A DNA stretch of 64,000 nt from Vibrio tapetis subsp. quintayensis. Its GTDB lineage: Bacteria; Pseudomonadota; Gammaproteobacteria; Enterobacterales; Vibrionaceae. Position numbers and translations under genes: made by a program. Positions 9,800 to 18,849 of this stretch are shown piece by piece. The DNA is taken from positions 124,001 through 188,000 of the forward strand of contig NZ_JAUFQV010000028.1 in NCBI RefSeq assembly GCF_030409945.1. Direction: 5' to 3'. The notes beneath the pieces are model-generated. The model saw only the letters and a program-made list of their open reading frames with translations, was not told the DNA's origin and searched no databases. The first letter of the stretch is position 1. Each line of letters opens with the position of its first letter.

Positions 9800-10316
9800 T
9801 AAACCCAAGAAAGGCGTTAAAGGGTGGCTAAAAGAATTAGGGACCATGTTTGTCTTAATGTCTGTTATCTCGGTTGCCGTTAATGCGTACTTAACGCGAG
9901 ACATGCCATCAGGGCAAGCGCCTCACATTCAAGGTCATACTCTGAATGGAAAGAATTTAGACGTGCAGCAACTCAGCTATGACAAGCCGGTCATCGTCTA
10001 TTTTTGGGCAACCTGGTGCGGTGTATGTCGCTTCGTTAGCCCAATGATTGATCACTTAGCACAAAGCAATTCGCAGCAGAAACGGTACGTATTAAGTGTC
10101 GCGCTTTCGTCCGGTTCTGACGCTCGAGTACAACAATACATAGACGCCAAAACTTATCAATTCCCGGTTATTAATGACCAAAGTGGCCAACTAAGCCGAG
10201 CTTGGAACATCAGCGTGACACCAACCGCCGTTATTATTGAAGATGGGGAAATCCGCAGCATATCAACAGGTATCACGGCTGCAATTTCGGTGTGGTTCCG
10301 ATCGTTATTCATGTAG
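9792..10316 (+). CDS. scsD: ScsD-like membrane-anchored thioredoxin (TlpA family)
   Basis: A 174-residue protein with one N-terminal membrane anchor (residues about 18-34) and a periplasmic thioredoxin fold. The active site is WATWC76-GVC79 and a cis-Pro lies in SVTPTAV. Such proteins oxidise or reduce periplasmic disulfides and take electrons from ScsB/DsbD partners. Its start overlaps the scsB stop by 8 bp, which implies coupled translation. In Salmonella the order is scsA-B-C-D; here scsD comes before scsC. Confidence 0.85.
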   Translation: MNSKPKKGVKGWLKELGTMFVLMSVISVAVNAYLTRDMPSGQAPHIQGHTLNGKNLDVQQLSYDKPVIVYFWATWCGVCRFVSPMIDHLAQSNSQQKRYVLSVALSSGSDARVQQYIDAKTYQFPVINDQSGQLSRAWNISVTPTAVIIEDGEIRSISTGITAAISVWFRSLFM

Positions 10317-10384
10317 CACCATGAAAACATGACTTTGAATACAAAGACTCAACCAACAGATATTCTCTTATTTAGGAATACAAA

Positions 10385-11119
10385 ATGAAGAACATAATTC
10401 GTACTACAGCACTGTTTATTCTACTTAGCCAATCAGGTGCCACGCTGGCTGGCACCTTAACTAGCACACAAAAGGCCCAACTCAATGAGATCGAAGTCAT
10501 CTTACATAATGAGCCTCAATTGATTGAACAGCTACACCAAAGCTTGACTGGCTACGTTCAAACTCAGCAGAAATTTGATAGCAATCTATCACAACACCAT
10601 GACTGGCTGTTCAATAATCCAATACAACCATTTTACGGCAATGCTGATGCAGAAAATGTCATCATTAACTTTACCGATCACGATTGCCCTTACTGTAAGA
10701 AGCTTGAAAGCGCATTAGAACAGTTGGTTAAGGATAGAAGCGATCTCAAGGTCATCAACATCTATGTACCAATAAAGCACATGATGAGCCAGCAGAGTTC
10801 GTTAAGCTCCGCACAATACGCCCTGAATGTATGGCAACAGTCGCCGGATGATTACGCTAAAGTCGATAAGCTTCTTTTTGCTAACCGAAATATGCACACG
10901 GAAGATTCAGTAAAGAAAGTAGCCAAGGTGACGGATACCGAGTCGTTATTGGTGGACGATAATAAGCTAAAACAGGCCGTTGAAAGGAATTATCAAGTAT
11001 TCCAAGATCTTGGATTAAGAGGCACTCCCGCCATGTTAATCAACAATCAAGTGTTGGCTGGGTATCTCCCATACGAGAGCTTGAAGCTGGTTGTTGAAAA
11101 GGAACTTCCTAAAAAATAG
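10385..11119 (+). CDS. scsC: ScsC-like periplasmic disulfide protein (DsbA/DsbG-like)
   Basis: A 244-residue secreted thioredoxin-fold protein. The signal peptide ends near ATLAG (residue 23), an N-terminal helical stalk of about 55 residues follows, then the catalytic motif C101-PY-C104 and a cis-Pro in RGTPAML. In Salmonella and Proteus, ScsC is a copper-linked thiol isomerase or reductase kept reduced by ScsB; the stalk serves for oligomerisation. This gene is 68 bp after scsD on the same strand and is the natural substrate partner of the ScsB encoded upstream. The substrate here is unknown. Confidence 0.85.
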   Translation: MKNIIRTTALFILLSQSGATLAGTLTSTQKAQLNEIEVILHNEPQLIEQLHQSLTGYVQTQQKFDSNLSQHHDWLFNNPIQPFYGNADAENVIINFTDHDCPYCKKLESALEQLVKDRSDLKVINIYVPIKHMMSQQSSLSSAQYALNVWQQSPDDYAKVDKLLFANRNMHTEDSVKKVAKVTDTESLLVDDNKLKQAVERNYQVFQDLGLRGTPAMLINNQVLAGYLPYESLKLVVEKELPKK

Positions 11120-11184
11120 CGCACGCGATTTACATTAGGGTAGTTAGCATAACGGCAGCTAATATCAGGTTAATTAGCAAAAAA

Positions 11185-11219
11185 ATGCCGCGGTTCACAT
11201 TGAATGCGAACCGCGGCAT
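11185..11219 (-). terminator. deo operon terminator
   Basis: Perfect 12-bp stem ATGCCGCGGTTC / GAACCGCGGCAT; on the minus strand it is followed by a run of T. It ends the deo operon 27 bp after deoD. Confidence 0.9.
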
Positions 11220-11245
11220 ATTTATTCAAGAGCGATCTTTTTAAA

Positions 11246-11959
11246 CTAGTCGCCAAGCAATACTGAGTCTAATGCGATTTCCATCATTTCATTGAATGTG
11301 GTTGCACGTTCTTCAGATGTTGTCTGTTCACCGGTTTTAATGTGATCAGATACAGTACAAATAGCCAAAGCTTTTGCGCCGTACTCTGCAGCAACGCCAT
11401 AGATGCCTGCCGCTTCCATCTCAACGCCAACAATACCGTATTTATCCATCACATCAAACATGTCAGGATCCGGGGTATAGAACAGTTCTGCGGAGAACAA
11501 GTTACCCACTTTTACGTTAATACCACGAGCTTTAGCGGCATCTTCAGCATTACGCACCATTTCGTAGTCCGCAATAGCAGCGAAGTCATGGTCTTTAAAA
11601 CGAATACGGTTAACTTTAGAGTCTGTACACGCCCCCATTCCAATAACCACATCACGAACTTTAATGTCTTCGTTAACGGCGCCACAACTACCAACACGAA
11701 TGATTTTTTTTACACCAAAGTCTTTGATAAGTTCTGTTACGTAAATGGAACAAGAAGGAATGCCCATACCATGACCCATGACTGAGATCTTGCGACCTTT
11801 GTATGTGCCTGTGTAACCGTACATGCTGCGAACATCACATACCTGAACCGCATCATCAAGAAACGTCTCAGCAATGTATTTAGCACGTAGTGGATCACCC
11901 GGCATCAGTACGACGTCAGCAAATGCACCCATTTCAGCGTTAATGTGTGGAGTAGCCAT
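11246..11959 (-). CDS. deoD: purine nucleoside phosphorylase, DeoD type
   Basis: Phosphorolysis of purine (deoxy)nucleosides to base and (deoxy)ribose 1-phosphate. At 237 residues it matches the hexameric bacterial class. Visible family features are [11 protein letters not shown] at the N-terminus, the phosphate-site region [17 protein letters not shown] in the nucleoside site and the catalytic Asp in [11 protein letters not shown]. It is the last gene of the deoC-A-B-D operon. The start is supported by AAGGACAATTTC before ATG. A second deoD elsewhere in the genome is common in Vibrio and cannot be checked here. Confidence 0.97.
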   Translation of the reverse strand: MATPHINAEMGAFADVVLMPGDPLRAKYIAETFLDDAVQVCDVRSMYGYTGTYKGRKISVMGHGMGIPSCSIYVTELIKDFGVKKIIRVGSCGAVNEDIKVRDVVIGMGACTDSKVNRIRFKDHDFAAIADYEMVRNAEDAAKARGINVKVGNLFSAELFYTPDPDMFDVMDKYGIVGVEMEAAGIYGVAAEYGAKALAICTVSDHIKTGEQTTSEERATTFNEMMEIALDSVLLGD

Positions 11960-12003
11960 TGAAATTGTCCTTGTTGAAAATGAAATTCTAAATTCGGGGG
12001 GAG

Positions 12004-12037
12004 CTAAGTACTAAGCCACTTAGCGCTTAGTACTTAG
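12004..12037. repeat. palindromic copy of the 14-bp intergenic repeat
   Basis: CTAAGTACTAAG, 10-nt spacer, CTTAGTACTTAG: a perfect 12-bp inverted repeat between deoB and deoD. It is one forward and one reverse unit of the repeat family found at about ten places in this window. In RNA it would fold into a hairpin inside the deo transcript. Confidence 0.85.
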
Positions 12038-12052
12038 AATTTCGTACCTAAT

Positions 12053-13273
12053 TTATAGGAAGCTTTTTCCGTAATCCATTTCTGAAGTACCGAAGTAACT
12101 TGCTAAGCTCTGGCCAATATCAGCGAATGTATCACGCAGGCCAAGTGAACCAGCAGGAACTTGCTTACCGTACACAAGGACAGGGATGTGCTCACGTGTA
12201 TGGTCGCTGCCAGGCCATGTCGGATCACAACCGTGATCAGCCGTCATGATTAATACGTCTTCTTCTTCCATCAGTTCTAATACTTCAGGTAGACGCTTAT
12301 CGAAATACTCTAGTGCTGCGGCATAACCAGCCACATCACGGCGATGGCCGTAGGCTGAATCGAAATCTACAAAGTTTGTAAATACGATGGTGTTATCACC
12401 GGCTACTTTAATTTGCTCTAAAGTTGATTCAAATAACGCTGGAATACCCGTTGCTTTAAATTTCTGAGTAATACCACAGCCAGCATAGATATCAGAGATC
12501 TTACCGATAGAAACTACTTCACCGTTTTTCTCTTCAACCAGTTTAGACAACACAGTTTTAGCTGGTGGCTCAACCGAAAGATCACGACGGTTACCGGTTC
12601 GTGCAAATTCACCGACTTTATTACCAAGGAATGGACGAGCAATAACACGACCAATATTGTAGTCCGCTAGCTCTTCACGAACGATCTGACAAAGATCCAA
12701 TAGATTTTGCAAACCGTAAGTTTCTTCATGGCACGCAATTTGGAACACAGAATCAGCCGATGTGTAGAAGATTGGCTTACCAGAAGCCATGTGCTCTTCT
12801 GCAAGGTCATCCAGAACTTGTGTTCCTGATGCGTGGCAGTTACCTAGGTAGCCCGGTAAATTTGCACGCTTCACGATGCGATCAAGTAACTCTTGCGGGA
12901 AGCTGTTGGTTTTTTCAGTAAAGTAACCCCAATCAAACAGAACCGGTACACCAGCGATTTCCCAGTGACCAGACGGCGTATCTTTGCCTGAAGAGATTTC
13001 AGCAGCATGCCCGTAAGCACCGATGATCTCAGCGTTTTCATCCAAGCCTGCAGGAAAGTTGCCCGTTGACTCTTTAGAAGCCAAACCCAAACCCATTTTT
13101 GACAAATTAGGCAAGGTTAGTGGACCACTACGATCAGCGTTATCCGCTAAGCCTTTCGCACAGTGCTCTGCAATGTGGCCAAGTGTATCTGAACCTACAT
13201 CACCAAATTTAACCGCATCAGCTGTCGCGCCAATACCAAATGAATCTAATACTAATATAAATGTTCTTTTCAT
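12053..13273 (-). CDS. deoB: phosphopentomutase
   Basis: Interconverts (deoxy)ribose 1-phosphate and 5-phosphate, the central step of nucleoside salvage. Alkaline-phosphatase superfamily: metal ligand in [10 protein letters not shown] (Asp10), catalytic region [10 protein letters not shown], and the DHGCDP metal site near the C-terminus. The ATG at 13273 follows GGAGAG with good spacing and gives 406 residues, as in E. coli; a frame five codons longer has no better signal. It lies 18 bp downstream of deoA, so the two are surely co-transcribed. Confidence 0.97.
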   Translation of the reverse strand: MKRTFILVLDSFGIGATADAVKFGDVGSDTLGHIAEHCAKGLADNADRSGPLTLPNLSKMGLGLASKESTGNFPAGLDENAEIIGAYGHAAEISSGKDTPSGHWEIAGVPVLFDWGYFTEKTNSFPQELLDRIVKRANLPGYLGNCHASGTQVLDDLAEEHMASGKPIFYTSADSVFQIACHEETYGLQNLLDLCQIVREELADYNIGRVIARPFLGNKVGEFARTGNRRDLSVEPPAKTVLSKLVEEKNGEVVSIGKISDIYAGCGITQKFKATGIPALFESTLEQIKVAGDNTIVFTNFVDFDSAYGHRRDVAGYAAALEYFDKRLPEVLELMEEEDVLIMTADHGCDPTWPGSDHTREHIPVLVYGKQVPAGSLGLRDTFADIGQSLASYFGTSEMDYGKSFL

Positions 13274-13291
13274 CGTTCTCTCCACCAAACT

Positions 13292-14638
13292 TTATACGTC
13301 TTCCGCACGGATCTGACGGTAAACATCTGGAGTTGGGTTATAAGGGGTGTCGCCCACAGTTATTGCTTCTTGCAGTGCGTTTGCTGCTTCTTGCCACTGC
13401 TCTTCTGTGCGAGCATGAATCATTGCTAACGGCTTATTCGCATCTGCGATTTCACCTAAACGAATAAAGCCATCAAAACCTACTGCGTAATCGATACTGT
13501 CTGAGGCAACACGGCGACCACCGCCCATACCTACAACTGCCATGCCTATTGCACGCGTATCCATTGCTGAAACAATACCACTTTGTTTAGCAAATACTGG
13601 TTTAATGATTTCCGCTTTATCCAAATAATTGTCGTAATTTTCTACAAAATCAGCCGGGCCGCCAAGGCCTGCTACCATTTTGCCAAAGCACTCAGCCGCT
13701 TTACCGTTATCTAACACAGTCATAAGCTTGTCACGAGCATCTTCTGAATCTGTTGCTAGCTTTCCAAGTACCAGCATTTCGGCACAAGAAGCCAACGTAA
13801 TCTCGAGTAAACGAGGGTTGCGATATTCGCCAGTTAAGAACTGAACCGCTTCTCTTACTTCTACCGCATTACCCGCTGACGAGGCCAAAACTTGGTTCAT
13901 ATCAGTCAAAATTGCGGTTGTTTTCGTCCCTGCGCCATTGGCAACAGCTACGATAGATCTTGCTAGCTCTTCAGAAGCTTCGTAGGTTGGCATAAACGCG
14001 CCAGAGCCCACTTTTACGTCCATCACAAGTGAATCTAGGCCTGCGGCTAGCTTTTTAGATAAAATTGATGCAGTGATCAACGAAATGTTGTCTACGGTTG
14101 CCGTAATGTCACGAGTCGCGTAGACGCGCTTATCGGCAGGGGCTAAATCACCCGTTTGACCAATAATAGCCACACCCGCATCTTTTGTTACTTCACCAAA
14201 TACATCGTTATTTGGCGTGATGTTATAACCAGGAATTGACTCTAGTTTATCTAAAGTTCCACCTGTGTGGCCAAGACCACGACCAGAGATCATAGGAACG
14301 AAACCACCACATGCTGCTACCATAGGGCCAAGCATTAAAGAAGTGACGTCACCAACACCACCAGTAGAGTGTTTATCAACAATTGGGCCATCAAAATTCA
14401 TGTGGCTCCAATCGATAACCATACCAGAATCTCGCATTGCACAAGTCAGCGCAATTCGCTCAGGCATGGTCATTTCATTAAAAAAGATGGTCATTGCGAA
14501 AGCCGCGATTTGGCCTTCTGACACCGTGTCTTTAGCGACACCTTGAATAAAGAAGTCAATCTCTTCTTTTGTTAGCACTTCGCCATCACGTTTCTTGCGG
14601 ATAATTTCTTGTGGTAAGTATGTTTTTGATAAAGACAT
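13292..14638 (-). CDS. deoA: thymidine phosphorylase
   Basis: Converts thymidine and phosphate to thymine and deoxyribose 1-phosphate. Family signature KHSTGGVGD (about 84-92), then [16 protein letters not shown], both typical of pyrimidine nucleoside phosphorylases. It has 448 residues, slightly longer than the 440 of E. coli. Ribosome-binding site GGAG before ATG. It follows deoC after a 92-bp gap that contains a strong hairpin without a T-run. Confidence 0.97.
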   Translation of the reverse strand: MSLSKTYLPQEIIRKKRDGEVLTKEEIDFFIQGVAKDTVSEGQIAAFAMTIFFNEMTMPERIALTCAMRDSGMVIDWSHMNFDGPIVDKHSTGGVGDVTSLMLGPMVAACGGFVPMISGRGLGHTGGTLDKLESIPGYNITPNNDVFGEVTKDAGVAIIGQTGDLAPADKRVYATRDITATVDNISLITASILSKKLAAGLDSLVMDVKVGSGAFMPTYEASEELARSIVAVANGAGTKTTAILTDMNQVLASSAGNAVEVREAVQFLTGEYRNPRLLEITLASCAEMLVLGKLATDSEDARDKLMTVLDNGKAAECFGKMVAGLGGPADFVENYDNYLDKAEIIKPVFAKQSGIVSAMDTRAIGMAVVGMGGGRRVASDSIDYAVGFDGFIRLGEIADANKPLAMIHARTEEQWQEAANALQEAITVGDTPYNPTPDVYRQIRAEDV

Positions 14639-14690
14639 TAGCTACTCCTCAGCTCGATCGGCTGAATAATAAATTTGTAGGGTATGAGAG

Positions 14691-14720
14691 ACAAAATGGG
14701 GCTTGTTAACCCCATTTTGT
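14691..14720. promoter_or_regulatory. hairpin between deoC and deoA
   Basis: Perfect 11-bp stem ACAAAATGGGG / CCCCATTTTGT with an 8-nt loop, 10 bp after the deoC stop. There is no T-run, so it looks more like an RNA-stabilising or processing hairpin than a full terminator. It may lower expression of the distal deo genes. Confidence 0.55.
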
Positions 14721-14730
14721 AAGCATCAAA

Positions 14731-15507
14731 TTAGTAAGCGGCTGGATCCGCTACTTGGTCTGAGACTTCTAATGTATTTAGTAGGCTTGTTAGTAGGCTT
14801 GAAGCACCGAAACGGTAGTGCATACTATCAGCCCAATCCGCGCCTAACAGCTCATCAGCCATCGCTAGGTATAGCGCAGCATCTTCAGCAGTGCGAACAC
14901 CACCAGCAGGCTTAAAGCCAACTGTTTTTGCTACGTCCATATCACGGATAACTTCAAGCATCATGCGTGCGTATTCTGGGGTTGCGTTTTCTGGCACTTT
15001 ACCAGTCGAAGTTTTGATGAAGTTAGCACCGGCCTCAATACAGATTTGAGATGCTTTCTTGATCAACGCTTCTTCTTTCAACTCGCCTGTTTCGATAATT
15101 ACTTTCAATAAAATATCGCCACACGCCGCTTTACATTGTTTAACCAGTTCAAAGCCAACTTCTTCATTACCCGCCATCAAAGCACGGTAAGGGAATACAA
15201 CGTCAACTTCGTCGGCGCCGTAAGCAACAGCCGCTTTGGTTTCAGCAACTGCGATAGCAATATCGTCGTTACCGTGTGGAAAGTTTGTTACTGTCGCAAT
15301 GCGCACGTCTGGTGTGCCTTGCTCGCGTAGAGTTTTCTTCGCAATAGGAATAAAGCGAGGGTAAATGCAGATTGCAGCTGTGTTGCCTACCGCTGTTTTC
15401 GCATCATGACAAAGTGCGATCACTTTTTCGTCAGTGTCGTTGTCATTTAGCGTTGTTAAATCCATCAATTTTAGCGCACGTAGAGCAGCTGCTTTTAAAT
15501 CGCTCAT
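14731..15507 (-). CDS. deoC: deoxyribose-phosphate aldolase
   Basis: Cleaves 2-deoxyribose 5-phosphate to acetaldehyde and glyceraldehyde 3-phosphate, feeding nucleoside sugar into glycolysis. The Schiff-base lysine lies in FIKTSTGK, and the [12 protein letters not shown] loop is the second conserved lysine region. 258 residues, as expected. First gene of the operon; ribosome-binding site CGGAGATAG before ATG. The 265 bp upstream carries a leader hairpin at 15609-15627. Confidence 0.97.
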   Translation of the reverse strand: MSDLKAAALRALKLMDLTTLNDNDTDEKVIALCHDAKTAVGNTAAICIYPRFIPIAKKTLREQGTPDVRIATVTNFPHGNDDIAIAVAETKAAVAYGADEVDVVFPYRALMAGNEEVGFELVKQCKAACGDILLKVIIETGELKEEALIKKASQICIEAGANFIKTSTGKVPENATPEYARMMLEVIRDMDVAKTVGFKPAGGVRTAEDAALYLAMADELLGADWADSMHYRFGASSLLTSLLNTLEVSDQVADPAAY

Positions 15508-15608
15508 TTCTATCTCCGATCAGTATATTCAATTAGTAAACAATTTAGCCCAAACAATTCGGGATCAACTTTGTCACAACATGAACGGACTTGGTTCCTT
15601 GAAGACTC

Positions 15609-15627
15609 AGACCTATCAAGTAGGTCT
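15609..15627. promoter_or_regulatory. deoC leader hairpin or operator
   Basis: AGACCTA, 5-nt loop, TAGGTCT: a perfect 7-bp palindrome about 100 bp before deoC. A second palindrome, CACAAC / GTTGTG, is at 15671-15692. Either could bind a nucleoside-responsive repressor, but neither matches a DeoR or CytR consensus I know. Confidence 0.35.
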
Positions 15628-15773
15628 AATTGCTATCCCTGTCACCGCACAGTACCAGTTTGGCCTATGGCACAACAATTTCATTCGTTGTGTCTAACGT
15701 ATATAACTAGCTAAGCGCCAAAATAAAGTTACCTTTAGTTTTGGTCGCCATTTTTACTTCCTGTAAAAATGTC

Positions 15774-15944
15774 TTAGCTAAAAAACCTTTCAATGATCCA
15801 TTGATAGGCGATGCCACCAAAGTAAACACCGACAATACCCATGACACCAGACAATACCGGTGGCGCAGGAATCGGTAACTTAATGGCTGAAAACAGGACT
15901 CCAACAACAAACCCAGCGAGGGTTGCAAGGATAACTTCGTTCAT
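15774..15944 (-). CDS. XapX domain (DUF1427) small membrane protein
   Basis: A 56-residue protein below the size of most gene-finder cut-offs. It begins MNEVILATLAGFVVGVLF and contains LPIPAPPVLSGVMGIVGVY, the XapX signature of two hydrophobic helices joined by a Pro-rich turn. XapX proteins are named for xapX beside xapAB (xanthosine use), but their role is unknown. Here it lies between nupC and deoC on the same strand, consistent with an accessory role in nucleoside transport. A weak AGGG stands about 11 nt before ATG. V. cholerae has an equivalent small gene at this place (from memory). Confidence 0.85.
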   Translation of the reverse strand: MNEVILATLAGFVVGVLFSAIKLPIPAPPVLSGVMGIVGVYFGGIAYQWIIERFFS

Positions 15945-16119
15945 CAGTTTGTACCCTAGTCTCCATAGATATATACATTATAGTTATTCCTTCAAAAACT
16001 GTAGTGCTATATGAGGCGCAAACGGTTTGTATCTCAAAAATATGTGAAGTACGAAGTTTTAAGTTCGAAACTCTAAGCCTAAAGCCCTAAAAACAGCGTT
16101 CACCGCCTGACTCTTAGCG

Positions 16120-16203
16120 CTTAGCTTTTCATACTTAGCTTTTCATACTTAGCTTTTCATACTTAGCTTTTAGTACTTAGCTTTTAGTACTTAGCTTTTA
16201 GCA
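16120..16203. repeat. six tandem 14-bp repeats
   Basis: Three copies of CTTAGCTTTTCATA followed by CTTAGCTTTTAGTA twice and CTTAGCTTTTAGCA once. It is the longest uninterrupted array of the family on this strand. The two sub-types suggest unit-by-unit expansion. Confidence 0.95.
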
Positions 16204-16220
16204 CTTCACATCCCTTAAAC

Positions 16221-16258
16221 AAAAAAACCCCGCAGCAATTTCTTGCTACGAGGTTTTT
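16221..16258. terminator. nupC terminator
   Basis: Imperfect stem (AAAAAACC..CG..AGCAA paired with TTGCT..G..GGTTTTTT) with A and T runs on both flanks, about 36 bp after the nupC stop. It can work in both directions. Confidence 0.8.
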
Positions 16259-16293
16259 TATAAAGTGGCGTCTATATAATTCTAACTATTCAA

Positions 16294-17556
16294 TTAGAAA
16301 GATAGGAAGAAGCCAGCAATTGTCGCTGCCATCAGGTTAGATAGAGTACCAGCTGCTACCGCTTTCACACCCATCTTAGCGATGTCGTGACGACGGTTAG
16401 GAGCAATACCACCTAGACCACCTAGTAGAATCGCGATAGAAGAAAGGTTTGCGAAACCACATAGTGCGAACGAGATAATTGCTTGCGTCTTCTCAGACAT
16501 TACTTTACCTGTTTCCGCTACGATTTGAGCGTTGTCGCCCACGTAAGGAACGAAGTTCAAGTAAGCTACGAATTCGTTAACAACGGTTTTTTGACCAATG
16601 AAAGTACCAGCAATAGTTGCTTCTTCCCATGGAACACCGATAACAAACGCAAGAGGTGCGAAGATCCAACCTAGAAGCATTTCTAGAGTTAGCTCAGGCA
16701 TACCAACCCAACCGCCAACGCCACCAAGGATACCGTTAACTAGAGCGATAAGACCGATGAATGCTAGTAGCATTGCACCAACGTTTAGAGCAAGTTGAAG
16801 ACCAACTGCTGCGCCGCCTGCTGCTGCGTCAATAACGTTAGCAGGTTTGTCGTCACCGCCGTCGATGTCAGTACCTAGATTTTCATCTGGAGTATCTGTC
16901 TCTGGCTTGATGATTTTAGCGAACAATAGACCACCTGGTGCTGCCATGAATGACGCTGCAACCAAGTACTCTAGTGGAACACCCATAGATGCATAACCCG
17001 CTAGTACACCACCAGCAACCGATGCAAGACCACCACACATTACTGCGAATAGCTCAGACTGTGTCATCTTAGGAACAAACGGACGTACCACTAGTGGTGC
17101 TTCAGTTTGACCTACGAAAATGTTAGCTGCTGCAGACATTGATTCGGCGCGAGAAGTGCCAAGTGCTTTTTGAAGACCACCACCAAGAACTTTGATTACG
17201 ATCTGCATTGCACCAATGTAGTAAAGTACAGAGATAAGTGCAGAGAAGAAAATCAATGTTGGTAGTACTTGGAAAGCAAAAATGAAGCCGATGCCGTCTA
17301 CAGAGAAGTTAACTAAGCTTCCGAAAAGGAAACCAGTACCGTCTTTACCGTAGTCGATAACGTTAGCAACACCAGCAGAGAATCCTGCTAGAAGGTCGCG
17401 GCCCCACGGTACGTAAAGAACGAATGCACCGAGTAAAAATTGGATGGCAAAAGCACCAGCCACTGTTCTGATATTAATAGCTTTGCGGTTGTCTGACAGT
17501 AGTACTGCAATTAAAATCAGTACGACCATGCCGACGAGGCTCATAAACAGGCTCAT
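16294..17556 (-). CDS. nupC: concentrative nucleoside transporter NupC
   Basis: Cation-coupled uptake of nucleosides through the inner membrane (CNT family). 420 residues with many hydrophobic segments; family motifs include [12 protein letters not shown] and the C-terminal [12 protein letters not shown]. The start has AAGGAAG 9 nt before ATG. It supplies substrates to the deoCABD enzymes encoded downstream on the same strand. Regulation: a perfect CRP box and a LacI-family operator-like site lie about 147-180 bp upstream. Confidence 0.96.
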   Translation of the reverse strand: MSLFMSLVGMVVLILIAVLLSDNRKAINIRTVAGAFAIQFLLGAFVLYVPWGRDLLAGFSAGVANVIDYGKDGTGFLFGSLVNFSVDGIGFIFAFQVLPTLIFFSALISVLYYIGAMQIVIKVLGGGLQKALGTSRAESMSAAANIFVGQTEAPLVVRPFVPKMTQSELFAVMCGGLASVAGGVLAGYASMGVPLEYLVAASFMAAPGGLLFAKIIKPETDTPDENLGTDIDGGDDKPANVIDAAAGGAAVGLQLALNVGAMLLAFIGLIALVNGILGGVGGWVGMPELTLEMLLGWIFAPLAFVIGVPWEEATIAGTFIGQKTVVNEFVAYLNFVPYVGDNAQIVAETGKVMSEKTQAIISFALCGFANLSSIAILLGGLGGIAPNRRHDIAKMGVKAVAAGTLSNLMAATIAGFFLSF

Positions 17557-17702
17557 AGTTTATGACTTCCTTATTAGTTATTGATTGGCGTGTTACAAAA
17601 TGGGGTTTATTAAATCCGTGGTAATTATAAGCGCCAATGACATAATAAAGTAATGCTAGAGTCACACTTCAGCGTAACTTTTTACCTCCAATTACCCATA
17701 TA

Positions 17703-17718
17703 TGTGACCAAAATCACA
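17703..17718. promoter_or_regulatory. CRP (cAMP receptor protein) box
   Basis: TGTGA CCAAAA TCACA is a perfect match to the CRP palindrome. It lies between tatD and nupC, about 147 bp before the nupC start, and most likely activates nupC when glucose is scarce. Confidence 0.8.
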
Positions 17719-17720
17719 AT

Positions 17721-17734
17721 ACGCAAACGTATGC
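17721..17734. promoter_or_regulatory. LacI-family operator-like site (PurR/CytR type)
   Basis: ACGCAAACGTATGC begins 2 bp after the CRP box. Ten bases match the first part of the PurR box ACGCAAACGTTTGCGT. Adjacent CRP and LacI-family sites recall CytR-CRP control of nucleoside genes. Which repressor binds is inference. Confidence 0.5.
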
Positions 17735-17762
17735 TCGGTCCATTTCACATTGAACATCGAAC

Positions 17763-18548
17763 TTATTCACACTTTGAGAAGAGATTATTGCTTTTAGACC
17801 AGATCTGCGCTGCAATCGTTTGCTTTGATTCGGCTCTCAAATTGTTAAATTCCTTTAACACTAAGCGCAACATTTTGGGATGATTAACTTGACCTTGATG
17901 GCCAAATATAGGCATGTCTGGCGCGTCGGTTTCTAGTAGCACACTATCCAGTGGTAATCGGCTAACGGTTTCTCTTGTCTTTTTAGCCCTTGGATAAGTA
18001 ATTGTGCCGCCAACACCAATGGAAAAACCTAAATCTATCCAGTCATGAGCTTGCTGCAAGCTACCACTAAATCCGTGAATCACACCACCGCATGAAAATT
18101 GACTCGCCTTTAAACGTTTGATTAATTCTTGATGAGATTTTCTCTGATGCACAACCATGGGTAAGCTATGTGTCGCAGCAAGTGCAATTTGGCTTTCAAA
18201 TAAATGCAGTTGTTTTGTTTTATCAAGATCAGCAATCGCGAAATCTAAACCACACTCACCGACCGCAACGCAACTGGCTTGTTTTTCTGATAATCGCCGT
18301 TCTAGCTCTAATAGATGTTCGTCTTTATGATCATGACTAAAATAAGGGTGCAGGCCTAAGGCATAACTAACGTTATCAAACTGACAGGATAAATCAGATA
18401 CGGCTTGCCAGTTAAATAAACCAACACTTGGCACCATGACTTTTTCAACACCAGCAAGCTTGGCTTCCAATAAGACTTGTGCTGGATCTCCTAGCCTCTC
18501 AAAGTCCAGGTGACAATGTGTATCGAACAACGAAAGTTCGCTACTCAT
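17763..18548 (-). CDS. TatD-family metal-dependent DNase/hydrolase
   Basis: A 261-residue TIM-barrel hydrolase. Metal ligands are in FDTHCHLD (His11, His13), GECGLDF (Glu) and ETDAPD (Asp). Relatives act as 3'-5' exonucleases or D-aminoacyl-tRNA deacylase-like enzymes; the substrate here is not known. The frame extends 20 codons upstream, but the ATG at 18548 overlaps the stop of the DUF5363-like gene (ATGAGTAG), the normal sign of translational coupling, so I use it. Confidence 0.9.
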   Translation of the reverse strand: MSSELSLFDTHCHLDFERLGDPAQVLLEAKLAGVEKVMVPSVGLFNWQAVSDLSCQFDNVSYALGLHPYFSHDHKDEHLLELERRLSEKQASCVAVGECGLDFAIADLDKTKQLHLFESQIALAATHSLPMVVHQRKSHQELIKRLKASQFSCGGVIHGFSGSLQQAHDWIDLGFSIGVGGTITYPRAKKTRETVSRLPLDSVLLETDAPDMPIFGHQGQVNHPKMLRLVLKEFNNLRAESKQTIAAQIWSKSNNLFSKCE

Positions 18549-18693
18549 TAGATACTTTGTCTTTGGAGTTATCCTCAGCATTAGCAGGATCGGCTTTATA
18601 CGGAACACAAGAGCGCTTATTTTCTGGTGTCAGCCCCATAGACTCACACCAGTCATCATACCGCTTCAACCACTTCTTAAACCAACCACTCAT
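18541..18693 (-). CDS. DUF5363-like 50-residue protein
   Basis: A small gene with a strong ribosome-binding site (GAGGGGG, 6 nt, ATG). The product starts MSGWFKKWLKRYDDWC and has an aromatic, basic N-terminal half and an acidic tail. A protein of this type precedes tatD in other Vibrio genomes. Its stop overlaps the tatD start, so the two are co-translated. Function unknown. Confidence 0.8.
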   Translation of the reverse strand: MSGWFKKWLKRYDDWCESMGLTPENKRSCVPYKADPANAEDNSKDKVSNE

Positions 18694-18746
18694 CAACAGC
18701 CCCCTCGACTTTTGCTTTTACCTTAGCTTTAGAGCTTAGCTCTTAG

Positions 18747-18778
18747 CCTTATGCCTTATGCCTTATGCCTTATGCCTT
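18747..18778. repeat. CCTTATG heptamer tandem repeat
   Basis: Four full copies of CCTTATG plus CCTT, directly behind diverged units of the 14-bp family (TTAGCTTTAGAGCTTAGCTC). It lies between the prfC terminator and the DUF5363-like gene. Confidence 0.9.
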
Positions 18779-18789
18779 TCACCAAAAAA

Positions 18790-18817
18790 AACGCCCATTG
18801 ACGAATCAATAGGCGTT
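18790..18817 (-). terminator. prfC terminator
   Basis: AACGCCCATTGA / TCAATAGGCGTT with one mismatch; the minus-strand transcript then runs into eight T. It lies 33 bp after the prfC stop. Confidence 0.9.
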
Positions 18818-18849
18818 AATCATAGCTCAGCTGCGTTTTTCTGTCTTAA

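Larger units (their letters stand above)
15945..16293. other. XapX-nupC spacer: repeats and terminator
   Basis: This 349-bp gap holds a diverged forward copy of the intergenic repeat at about 16043-16085, a reverse tandem array and the nupC terminator. No gene was found. Confidence 0.7.

Noticed and set aside
15671..15692. CACAAC / GTTGTG as a CytR or DeoR operator for deoC
   Set aside because: It does not match either known consensus; kept only as an unassigned palindrome.
15707..15928. 73-codon minus-strand frame, ending MATKTKGNFILALS
   Set aside because: Its first part is a shifted frame of the XapX gene. The last 14 codons do have AGGAAG before an ATG, but no other sign of a gene or leader function.
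16120..16203. Tandem repeats as a CRISPR array
   Set aside because: Units are 14 bp, contiguous and without unique spacers; no cas gene lies near.
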